Shown here: one piece after another, positions 20,952-28,125 of the stretch
How positions within the stretch are numbered: position 1 is the first letter of the stretch
How the letters are laid out: each line of letters begins with the position of its first letter
NCBI RefSeq assembly: GCF_012972705.2
Contig: NZ_JABCSC020000001.1
Location: 124,001 to 188,000, forward strand
Direction of reading: 5' to 3'
From: Uliginosibacterium aquaticum
GTDB lineage: Bacteria; Pseudomonadota; Gammaproteobacteria; Burkholderiales; Rhodocyclaceae
Length of the DNA stretch: 64,000 nt
Notes under the pieces: model-generated
What the model was told of the DNA's origin: nothing
What the model saw: the letters and a program-made list of their open reading frames with translations, nothing else
The model's database searches: none
Translations under genes and position numbers: made by a program

Positions 20952-22352
20952 TTACTGCCGGGCGCGCAGGGCCGGCTGGGCGGCAATTTCGGCCACCCAG
21001 TTGATCGCTTCTACCTGGCGTGCGCTGACCTTGTTGCTGGTCAGTCCCAGCATCAGCGCGTAGCGTGCGATTTCCGACGCCACGCCGCGCTCGCAGGCGT
21101 CAGCCAGCGACAGGTACATGCCGTAAGCGCCTTCGTGGCGCAGCAGGGCGGCGTTCAGCGGTTCGGCGAGGCGCAAAGGCTTCACGGCGGTTTCAAGTGG
21201 CACTTTGAGGGCCACATCAAGCATCGAGAACAGGCCCAGCACGAACAGCTTCTCGCATTGCTCGGGCGGCAGGCGATAGCTGCCGACGAGTTCCAGGAAG
21301 CGGGCGCGGGTCAGCGCAATTTCGGTCAGGGCGGTATCGCCCATTGCACCGCCGGAGAGGAGCAACAGGGTCAGCCAGCGATCCATCTGCGCCTGGCCCA
21401 GTATCAGCAGCCCCTGCTCAATGGTAGCGATCTGCTGGTTCAGGCCGTGAGCGGCTGAATTTACGTAACGCAACAGGCGGTAGGACATGGCCATGTCCTG
21501 CTTCAAGACCCGCGCTACTTCGCGCAGATTGGTTTCCTCCTGGATCTGGTTGATCAACGAGGCCACGGTGAGCATCTGCGGTGAGAGTTCATTGCCGCCC
21601 CAGTCCTCGCGGCGGGTCACGAAGGCGCCGGAGAAACGTGTGCAGCGCAGGCGACGCGCCAGCTCGAAGTCTTCCTGAGTGTTCACATCCCAGGCGCCGA
21701 GCCGGATGCCCGGCTGCAGTTCGCGCACCTCCCGGAATAGTGCATCCGCTTCGAAGGGGGTACGCAGGGCGAGTCTCAGGGTCACGCCGCTGGCTTGTCC
21801 GAGCAGGCTGTGACACCAGGGGCTGCCGATCACGTCATCGAGCCACACCTCGTGACCGGCATCCTGCATGGCGCCCATTGCCTCGCGCAGATCTGCCGAG
21901 GCTGGCTGGCCGGTGTCATCGGCCAGCAGCAGCACACAGGCACGTGCCGGCAGCTTGCCGGTGCCCAAACGCATCAAGCTCAACTCCGAGAGTTGCACCC
22001 AGGCCTGACGCTGCCGCATCGGCGTGTGGCGCAAACTGGCGAGTTGATCCACCAGCACGCCATCGAGAAAACGGCGCGCGGCATTCCGCTGGGTCTGGAT
22101 CTTGTCACGCAACTCGCCGCGCACGAAAAACTCCACACCGCGTACGGCCAATGCTTCATCGAGCACTTCGCGATGTACCAGCACTGGTTCGGCCTCCACC
22201 GTCATGCCGGCAGGCAGGGGGCGTGCCGCTATCTCGGGGATAGGCGCACCGGCTTCTTTTGCGGAAGCCGTGGTGGGCTTGGCGCGCGAAGCGACTGGAG
22301 CGGGAGTGTCGTCCAACCAGTGCTGGAAGGCGGTGATCAGTTTGCCGAGCAT
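20952..22352 (-). CDS. HDOD-domain protein with degenerate EAL-like N-terminal region
   Basis: This 466-residue protein has a C-terminal HDOD domain (about residues 260-455: LSPQMLTVASLINQIQEE, then LLRYVNSAAHG and LILGQAQMDRWLTLLLLS). The segment before it (about 60-250) has the layout of the EAL fold in YuxH-type proteins, for example VHREVLDEALAVRGVEFFVR and a late LRCTRFSGAF strand, but without clear EAL catalytic residues. HDOD proteins take part in signalling and often pair with c-di-GMP or chemotaxis modules. The protein is probably a regulatory, non-catalytic member. It faces ubiX across a 137-bp gap. Confidence 0.8.
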   Translation of the reverse strand: MLGKLITAFQHWLDDTPAPVASRAKPTTASAKEAGAPIPEIAARPLPAGMTVEAEPVLVHREVLDEALAVRGVEFFVRGELRDKIQTQRNAARRFLDGVLVDQLASLRHTPMRQRQAWVQLSELSLMRLGTGKLPARACVLLLADDTGQPASADLREAMGAMQDAGHEVWLDDVIGSPWCHSLLGQASGVTLRLALRTPFEADALFREVRELQPGIRLGAWDVNTQEDFELARRLRCTRFSGAFVTRREDWGGNELSPQMLTVASLINQIQEETNLREVARVLKQDMAMSYRLLRYVNSAAHGLNQQIATIEQGLLILGQAQMDRWLTLLLLSGGAMGDTALTEIALTRARFLELVGSYRLPPEQCEKLFVLGLFSMLDVALKVPLETAVKPLRLAEPLNAALLRHEGAYGMYLSLADACERGVASEIARYALMLGLTSNKVSARQVEAINWVAEIAAQPALRARQ

Positions 22353-22489
22353 GGAGGCGCAGGGTTCGAATAGGGTACGTCTCGTTTTACGGCAGGAAAG
22401 GCTCCGGGTTTAGCTGTCGCGTGCTGTGCTGGATTGACCCCGCAGCCTGCAGTGCTAGGATCGATTGACTCTCACTTCTTGCCCTGACC

Positions 22490-23092
22490 ATGAAAACCAT
22501 CACTGTCGCCCTCACCGGGGCCTCCGGCATGCCCTATGGCTTGCGTCTGATCGAGTCCCTGCTGGTTGCGGGATGCCGTGTGCAGGTGGTCTACACCCAG
22601 GCTGCGCAGATCGTGGCGAAACAGGAAATGGATCTGCAGCTGGGCTCCACGCGGGAAACCGAGGCGATGCTGCGAGCGCGCTTTGCCGCAGCGGAGGGGC
22701 AGCTTGTGGTTTACGGCCGGGAAGAATGGTTTGCGCCGATCGCTTCCGGCAGCAATCCACCCGATGCGATGGTGATCTGTCCTTGCACCATGGGCACGCT
22801 GGCCGCTGTGGCGGCGGGTTTGTCGAGCAACCTGATCGAGCGTGCGGCGGACGTTTGCCTCAAGGAAGGTCGCAAGCTGGTGATCGTGCCGCGCGAAGCG
22901 CCATTCTCCACCCTGCACCTGGAAAACATGCTGCGCCTATCGAGGATGGGCACCGTGATCCTGCCGCCCAATCCCGGCTTCTACCACCATCCTCAGACCT
23001 TGCAGGATCTGGTGGACTTCGTGGTGGCGCGGATTCTGGATCAGCTGGGGGTGGCGCATCGTTTGATGGCGAAGTGGGGTGAGGTTGAGTGA
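22490..23092 (+). CDS. ubiX: Flavin prenyltransferase UbiX
   Basis: This 200-residue enzyme prenylates FMN to give the cofactor of the UbiD decarboxylase in ubiquinone synthesis. Family motifs are VALTGASGMPYGLRLIE at the N terminus (FMN-binding loop), VICPCTMGTLAAVAAGLSSNLIERAADV near 93, VIVPREAPFSTLHLENM near 130, and the C-terminal PNPGFYHHPQTLQDLVDFVVARILDQLG segment. Length and motifs match the family. A UbiD partner is not in the window. Confidence 0.95.
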   Translation: MKTITVALTGASGMPYGLRLIESLLVAGCRVQVVYTQAAQIVAKQEMDLQLGSTRETEAMLRARFAAAEGQLVVYGREEWFAPIASGSNPPDAMVICPCTMGTLAAVAAGLSSNLIERAADVCLKEGRKLVIVPREAPFSTLHLENMLRLSRMGTVILPPNPGFYHHPQTLQDLVDFVVARILDQLGVAHRLMAKWGEVE

Positions 23093-23105
23093 CCCTGACT
23101 GCAAT

Positions 23106-23130
23106 AAAAAGCCCCGTTCGAGGACGGGGC
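23106..23130 (-). terminator. Rho-independent terminator shared at the end of the lipoprotein gene
   Basis: A perfect 7-bp stem (GCCCCGT and ACGGGGC, six-base loop) is followed on the minus strand by TTTTTATT. On the plus strand the tail is only CTTAT, so it mainly ends the minus-strand gene at 23155, but it may also slow ubiX transcription. Confidence 0.8.
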
Positions 23131-23154
23131 CTTATACGAGAATGAGTCAAAGTA

Positions 23155-23928
23155 TCACTGAACGATCTTGACACCCATTATGTTGAGACCACCAGTGCCC
23201 AAGTTGCGAATCCGAACATAAACCGTCGAAGCTGAGGTGCCGGCTTTGGCTCCGATGTCTTCCGTGGATTCGCCCTTGGAACGAATAGCAGTAGTCCCTG
23301 CCGTGTATTTTTCAGTCCAGGCGCTGCCATCAGCCGATACATCAACCGCGTAGTACAGGCTGCCAGTCGTTGCGATAAATGCGGAGAATGAGCTCAGCTT
23401 GCTCAGCTTGAAAACAGCACTGCCGCCGTCAGCGCCGCCGGCGGAGGATGCTTTCGGGACAACCAGAGCGCCTGTTTTGGTATATGTAACTCCGGTTGAT
23501 GTGAGCGTGAGGCCCGAGTTCCAGCTTGTCGATGATGGTGTGGCTAGCGTGCTGCTGTAACCGAAAATGAATTCGCCGCTGTTTGCGGCTTTGCTCGCAT
23601 CAAGAGAGCAAGCGGAGCCTGCTACACAACTGTCGCTTTCACCAACCAGATAATTGATTGCATTGCCATTGCTGAACCAGAACCAGCTGTCCGCATCCAG
23701 ATCGGAGGCTTGGAAGAGCGTAACGGCAGCAGCGGTCGAAGAGGTCGCAGCAGCGGTCGAAGAGGTCGCTGTTGCAGCGGAGGAGGCAGCCTTGCTGGAA
23801 GCTGCAGCGCTGGAAGCTGCCGGCGTTGTCGTGCTGCTACCTGAATCATCACCACCGCCGCCACCGCAGGCGACCAGGATCAGGCTGAGGAGCAGCGCGC
23901 CGGCTGCGGGTTTGATCGAACGATGCAT
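23155..23928 (-). CDS. Secreted lipoprotein with Ala/Ser linker and C-terminal domain
   Basis: This 257-residue protein has a lipoprotein signal peptide ending in a lipobox LVAC (Cys near residue 21) followed by a run of glycines, then a low-complexity Thr/Ala/Ser linker (about residues 30-68) of the type used between catalytic and binding modules of CAZymes. The rest (about 70-257) is a beta-rich domain with several Tyr/Trp/Phe, an internal Cys pair (SDSCVAGSACSLD) and a closing strand VRIRNLGTGGLNIMGVKIV. It could be a carbohydrate-binding or adhesion module; no catalytic motif is recognised. The linker resembles that of the pectin lyase at 56606. It is transcribed away from ybiT. Confidence 0.75.
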   Translation of the reverse strand: MHRSIKPAAGALLLSLILVACGGGGGDDSGSSTTTPAASSAAASSKAASSAATATSSTAAATSSTAAAVTLFQASDLDADSWFWFSNGNAINYLVGESDSCVAGSACSLDASKAANSGEFIFGYSSTLATPSSTSWNSGLTLTSTGVTYTKTGALVVPKASSAGGADGGSAVFKLSKLSSFSAFIATTGSLYYAVDVSADGSAWTEKYTAGTTAIRSKGESTEDIGAKAGTSASTVYVRIRNLGTGGLNIMGVKIVQ

Positions 23929-24252
23929 CTTGAGTCTCCTTCATGGATGGTCAGTCCGGGCGCTGCCCTGGCTGCGATCCTTGGTTGCTGTTGTCTGGCC
24001 GTCGCCAGACGGTCCGGACTTGTCACTGGTTTTGGTTCCGGTAACAAGTAGGAACAAATCCTACACCGATACCCTCTGGTTATGGAATTGATTAATCGCA
24101 TCATTTTTTTCATTTATTACTTTGTTTTGCATTTCGGCAACAGATCAAAAAGTCAGGCAACTGCTTGAGCTGTCGGGTTTTTTTGTGCTGCGCTAGAATA
24201 GGAGGCTTTGCTGCCTGCCCCTCCGGGCAGCCGATTTCCAGGAACACCTGTC
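23929..24252. promoter_or_regulatory. AT-rich divergent intergenic region between the lipoprotein gene and ybiT
   Basis: This 324-bp gap has no gene. It holds the promoter and leader of the minus-strand lipoprotein gene on its left and of ybiT on its right. A TAGAAT -10-like box lies at 24194-24199, and a small hairpin (CTGCCC, CTCC, GGGCAG) sits at 24215-24230 just upstream of the ybiT start. A very AT-rich stretch lies around 24080-24130. No matching -35 is convincing at normal spacing. Confidence 0.4.
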
Positions 24253-25905
24253 GTGCTTATCGCCAACAACATCACCATGCAGTTCGGGGCCAAGCCCCTG
24301 TTTGAAAACGTCTCGATCAAGTTCGGCGACGGCAACCGCTACGGCCTGATCGGAGCCAATGGCGCCGGCAAGTCGACCTTCATGAAGATTCTTGCTGGTG
24401 TGCTGGAGCCTTCGGCTGGCAACGTGGCGCTGGATTCGGGTGAGCGCATGGCTTTCCTGCGCCAGGATCAGTTCGCGTATGAAGATGTGCGAGTGCTGGA
24501 CGTGGTGATGATGGGCCACGAGCAGATGTGGGCCTGCATGCAGGAAAAGGATGCGATTTACGCCAATCCTGAAGCCACTGAAGACGATTACATGCACGCG
24601 GCGGAGCTGGAGCATCAGTTCTCCGAATACGACGGCTACACCGCCGAGGCGCGCGCTGGCGAGTTGCTGCTGGGTGTGGGTATTCCAACCAGCCAGCACA
24701 CCGGACTGATGCGTGAAGTGGCGCCGGGCTGGAAGTTGCGCGTACTGCTGTGCCAGGCGCTGTTCTCGAATCCGGACATCCTGTTGCTCGATGAGCCGAC
24801 CAACAACCTGGATATCAACACCATCCGTTGGCTGGAACACGTGCTGAACAATCGCAACAGCACGATGATCATCATCAGCCACGACCGCCACTTCCTGAAT
24901 CAGGTGTGTACGCATATGGCCGACCTGGACTACGGCCGCATCCAGACTTACCCCGGCAACTGGGATGACTACACGGAGGCCGCCCAGCAGGCGCGTGAGC
25001 AGCAGTCGCGTGACAATGCGCGTGCCAAGGAAAAGGTCGCCGAGTTGCAGGAGTTTGTGCGCCGCTTCTCGGCCAACAAGTCCAAGGCGCGTCAGGCGAC
25101 CAGCCGCGCCAAGCAGATCGAGAAGATCAAGATCGAAGACTTCAAGCCCTCGTCGCGCCAGTACCCGTGGATCCGCTTCGATTTCGACGAGAAAGAGAAG
25201 CTGCACCGTCAGGCGGTGGAGATCGACAACCTTAGCTTCGGCTACGAGCCGGGCCAGAAAATCATCAACAAGCTCACGGTTACCTTTGATGCGGGCGACC
25301 GTGTGGCGATCATCGGTGAGAACGGTGTCGGTAAGACCACGCTGATGAAGCTGCTGGTAGGCGAGCTCACCCCGACCTCCGGCACGATCAAGTGGGCCGA
25401 GAAGGCCAAGCTCGGCTACTACGCACAGGATCATGCCAAGGATTTCGAAGTCGACGAGAACCTTACCGACTGGATCTCGGGCTATGTGCGCGAAGGTGGC
25501 TATGAAGGCGACGACGCCGAAACCCTGATTCGCGGCACGCTCGGCCGTCTGCTCTTCAAGGGCGATGATGTGAAGAAATCCGTCAAGGTGATTTCCGGGG
25601 GCGAGCAAGGCCGCATGCTCTTCGGCCGCCTCATGCTCCAGCGCAAGAATGTAGTGCTGCTGGATGAGCCGACCAATCACTTGGACATGGAATCCATCGA
25701 GTCCTTGAACTCCGGCGTAATGGACTTTGGCGGCACCCTGATCTTCGTCTCGCACGACCGCGAGTTCGTCGATTCTCTGGCTACCCGCATTCTTGAACTC
25801 AAGGAAAACGGCGAGGTCGTGGATTACCGCGGGACCTACGAGGAATATCTCGCTAACTGCGTGTTACCGGCTGAGTACGCAAAAGCTAACAAGAAACCTG
25901 CATAG
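24253..25905 (+). CDS. ybiT: ABC-F family ATPase YbiT
   Basis: This 550-residue cytoplasmic protein has two ABC ATPase domains and no membrane segments. Domain 1 has Walker [13 protein letters not shown] (near residue 33) and Walker [14 protein letters not shown]; domain 2 has [12 protein letters not shown] and [12 protein letters not shown], with the linker of charged helices between them (about 240-310, the P-site tRNA interaction motif region). The start and middle closely follow E. coli YbiT ([19 protein letters not shown]). ABC-F proteins act on the ribosome and resolve stalls. GTG at 24253 is the preferred start; an extension upstream is without similarity. It is the last core gene before the accessory island. 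Confidence 0.93.
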   Translation: MLIANNITMQFGAKPLFENVSIKFGDGNRYGLIGANGAGKSTFMKILAGVLEPSAGNVALDSGERMAFLRQDQFAYEDVRVLDVVMMGHEQMWACMQEKDAIYANPEATEDDYMHAAELEHQFSEYDGYTAEARAGELLLGVGIPTSQHTGLMREVAPGWKLRVLLCQALFSNPDILLLDEPTNNLDINTIRWLEHVLNNRNSTMIIISHDRHFLNQVCTHMADLDYGRIQTYPGNWDDYTEAAQQAREQQSRDNARAKEKVAELQEFVRRFSANKSKARQATSRAKQIEKIKIEDFKPSSRQYPWIRFDFDEKEKLHRQAVEIDNLSFGYEPGQKIINKLTVTFDAGDRVAIIGENGVGKTTLMKLLVGELTPTSGTIKWAEKAKLGYYAQDHAKDFEVDENLTDWISGYVREGGYEGDDAETLIRGTLGRLLFKGDDVKKSVKVISGGEQGRMLFGRLMLQRKNVVLLDEPTNHLDMESIESLNSGVMDFGGTLIFVSHDREFVDSLATRILELKENGEVVDYRGTYEEYLANCVLPAEYAKANKKPA

Positions 25906-25908
25906 ACG

Positions 25909-25940
25909 CGTAAGTACGCAACTTACGTTATGTGGACATA
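25909..25940. repeat. Two short inverted repeats directly after ybiT
   Basis: A perfect 7-bp inverted repeat (CGTAAGT, ACGCA, ACTTACG; 25909-25927) is followed at once by a smaller one (TATGT, GG, ACATA; 25929-25940). They lie between the ybiT stop and its terminator. They may be part of the transcript end, a regulator site or a recombination site; no partner copy is seen in the window beyond a short chance-level match. Confidence 0.6.
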
Positions 25941-25970
25941 CCCATGACGGGCGCCGCCATGGGTTTTTTT
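25941..25970 (+). terminator. Rho-independent terminator of ybiT
   Basis: CCCATG and CATGGG enclose an inner CGG/CCG pairing, and TTTTTTT follows. This ends ybiT and marks the last sequence that can be assigned to the core genome on the left side. Confidence 0.85.
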
Positions 25971-26007
25971 GCTCAAAATTTAAAACCGAAAGGCTGCTAG
26001 AGCATGG

Positions 26008-26041
26008 TCTGGACTTGAGCCGCGAAGCGGCACAAGTCAGA
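26008..26041. repeat. Imperfect inverted repeat at the left island end
   Basis: A 33-base palindromic sequence, arms about 15-16 nt around a GAA loop (GCCGC and GCGGC inner, ACTTG and CAAGT outer, one A-A mismatch and one bulge). It lies 22 bp downstream of the stop of the zinc-ribbon gene. It may be a terminator without a tight U tract, or a recombination half-site at the boundary. Confidence 0.5.
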
Positions 26042-26063
26042 AGGCAAGCGAAGCGCGGCAGCT

Positions 26064-27230
26064 CTATGCGCGAGGAATTGCGCTAAAGAACCCAGCCTCC
26101 CCATGCCCGAAGAAAACATCATGAAGGACGTGACTGGCCTGGGTTCGACCGAGCATGGGATCTCGCGGTAGGCCCCTGATGGTTGCTCCTTCTGCACGAG
26201 CCAAGTCTGCGCGGCGCTGGCATGCTCCGACCATGAAACTCTCGGCCCGCTGTTGCGAAATGTATTTGCGCTCTGTGAAATCCGCAGCGTCGTCGATGCT
26301 GGCGCCGAGCAGTTCGAATACTTGTGATACCGAGTAATCCAGAAGAAGGTTTTTGAGCAGCGCTGTTAATGCAACATCGCAAGGCGTAGGTAGCCCCTTC
26401 TTGAATGCGCTGACAATACAAAACTCCACGCATTCTGCAATTGCAAGCTCAAGCCACACATCTGTCAGCTCAGCTATCCAACCGTGGGGCCAAGTTCGTT
26501 TTGTAATGATCTGTTCAAGTGCATAAATAAAGGCAGGAGGGTCTTGCATCAGCAACTGCCAATGCACGCGCTCCTGACTCCAGGATAAATTGCCAGCGGT
26601 ATCGTCGGGAAAGGCTTCGAGAGGGGAGTCTGGCGAAGGAGCAGCCAACTGGCTGCTGATTACTATAAGCGGGATACTGTTGCTGAAATCGAGTTGAAAG
26701 GGAGCAAAGCGCGGGTGCTCATTGCTCAAGGCGCCTACTCTTGCTGGACCAAGCCATCCACCACTGCGGACCACGCAGAGCAGCGCAAACGCCGTTCTTG
26801 CCGACAATTGTTCGGGGGATATGGCGCGAGTTGCGTAATCCCAGCGGTCCGCGCAAAACACAGCGATAGCCTTGCGTCGCTGTCGTTCAGCTTTCTGCCG
26901 ATACTCTTCGCGGCGAGCAACGCAGTATGCGCATCCACAATCATGCGCTTCTCGATGTCGGCAAGCTGTACATCTGCTGACTGGCTGGCCGCGACTGGAG
27001 CCGCCGGTTCGCCCGCTAAATCGTTCGACTAGTGCTGCACCACAGGCAGGACACTGCTCGCCTGTCGGGATCGCGGGGAAATGGCGCCACAAATTTCCCG
27101 GCCCGCACTGAACCCCATATTCCTGGAGCAGTACGCGAACCGGCTCGCCGGCGTAGTACCGCATCATCAGCGTTGATAGCTGCGAGCCTGTAAGGTGATC
27201 CAGGGCGTCAAAGCGACGAGTCGAGGACAT
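26064..27230 (-). CDS. Orphan protein with zinc-ribbon cysteine clusters, 388 residues
   Basis: I do not recognise this family. The first 115 residues contain three cysteine clusters that look like zinc knuckles: CPACG (near residue 60), CTAC (near 87) and a dense DCGCAYC (near 98-104), flanked by basic residues. The remainder is helical, with a segment LLKNLLLDYSVSQVFELLGASIDDAADFTERKYI that has the look of a DNA-binding helix pair near residues 290-325. It has no helicase, nuclease or transposase motifs, and I see no clear TniQ hallmark despite the zinc clusters and helical tail. It is the first gene of the island, with no partner gene in tandem; an XRE regulator lies 107 bp upstream. GC is close to the core average. 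Confidence 0.75.
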   Translation of the reverse strand: MSSTRRFDALDHLTGSQLSTLMMRYYAGEPVRVLLQEYGVQCGPGNLWRHFPAIPTGEQCPACGAALVERFSGRTGGSSRGQPVSRCTACRHREAHDCGCAYCVARREEYRQKAERQRRKAIAVFCADRWDYATRAISPEQLSARTAFALLCVVRSGGWLGPARVGALSNEHPRFAPFQLDFSNSIPLIVISSQLAAPSPDSPLEAFPDDTAGNLSWSQERVHWQLLMQDPPAFIYALEQIITKRTWPHGWIAELTDVWLELAIAECVEFCIVSAFKKGLPTPCDVALTALLKNLLLDYSVSQVFELLGASIDDAADFTERKYISQQRAESFMVGACQRRADLARAEGATIRGLPRDPMLGRTQASHVLHDVFFGHGEAGFFSAIPRA

Positions 27231-27337
27231 TGTGCAAGCAAGGATGGCGACCGCCAGAATTTAGCGGCTTCTGCTTGAAATGTCACTTATGGTGGCCTGC
27301 TCCTGCAATGCTGGCGACGGCACCTTTGAACGGTGCT

Positions 27338-27571
27338 TCAAGTGCGGAATAGCTCCCCGGGGTCGCACTCAAGAGTGCGGGCCAGCTTGAGGATATTCAG
27401 GAGGGCGATATTCCGCTGCCCACGCTCAACCCCTCCCAGGTAGCTGCGTGCCAAGCCGCTTTCCAGCGCCAGCTTTTCCTGGGACCAGCCGCGTTGCTTG
27501 CGCAGTGTGGCCAATCGACGGCCGAATGTTTGCAGGTCGGTTTGCTGTTCTGGGGTGAGCGAAATTTCCAT
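27338..27571 (-). CDS. XRE-family helix-turn-helix regulator (77 residues)
   Basis: This small protein is essentially a single HTH_3 domain: LATLRKQRGWSQEKLALESGLARSYLGGVERGQRNIALLNILKLA (about residues 20-64) with the SQEKLA and RSYLGGVERG helix-turn-helix elements. No other domain is present. It lies downstream of the ASCH gene and upstream of the zinc-ribbon gene on the same strand, so it may regulate either. The role as antitoxin or autorepressor is not shown by the sequence. Confidence 0.9.
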   Translation of the reverse strand: MEISLTPEQQTDLQTFGRRLATLRKQRGWSQEKLALESGLARSYLGGVERGQRNIALLNILKLARTLECDPGELFRT

Positions 27572-27678
27572 AGCGCGATGCTAGGAATTCGCCCTCTTTG
27601 GGGCGACGCTCTATGAGTGACAAATCGACCGTATCGATCAATGCCTCTATCTGAAATGAACCTCAGGCATAGCCAGAA

Positions 27679-28125
27679 TTACATATTTTGTTCAAATTTA
27701 GAATTAAGCGCAAATAAAAGCGAAGTACCCATCTCTAGCCGACAGTAAAACTGAGGGGGCTGAAAGCCTGGCGCATTTTTTCTCAATTCATCGAGGGAGA
27801 TAGATGTTTTTAATTTCTTTGGGTTTGATATTGACATAGCTGAAGCCTTTGAGGCTCCGTCAAAATAGCTTGTAAATTCTGATTTTTTGAGGCCAGAGAC
27901 AGCTCCAAACTTTCGCCATACGGTACTTGGGGCTGCTGAGTATGTCGTGCCAACTGTCGCATATCCAACAACTGCTCCAACGGGCTTTTTTACATAGAAC
28001 CAGACGATGGCTCCCGGCTCTATGTGCATAGTTCTGCGCCTTAATTCAACCTTCTTTGTCCCGCCAATAATATTGTTGGCATGGCGCTCTTCTAGTGATA
28101 TGAGCACATGCTGAGTATGTTTCAT
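27679..28125 (-). CDS. ASCH/PUA-like RNA-binding domain protein
   Basis: This 148-residue protein has the ASCH-type beta-barrel pattern: VLISLEERHANNIIGGTKKVELRRR (about residues 8-32, with the conserved K-x-E-L-R-R), then GAIVWFYVKKPVGAVVGYATVG (about 38-59) and a C-terminal PPQFYCRLE strand. ASCH domains resemble PUA domains and are thought to bind modified or structured RNA. Its ATG overlaps the stop of the multidomain gene upstream by four bases (ATGA), so the two are translated together. It is AT-rich compared with the core. Confidence 0.82.
   Translation of the reverse strand: MKHTQHVLISLEERHANNIIGGTKKVELRRRTMHIEPGAIVWFYVKKPVGAVVGYATVGTTYSAAPSTVWRKFGAVSGLKKSEFTSYFDGASKASAMSISNPKKLKTSISLDELRKNAPGFQPPQFYCRLEMGTSLLFALNSKFEQNM

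Noticed and set aside
26064-27230. Possible TniQ of a Tn7-like element, because of the zinc clusters and helical C terminus.
   Set aside because: No TnsA/B/C-like genes are near, and the TniQ start pattern is not visible; kept as unrecognised.
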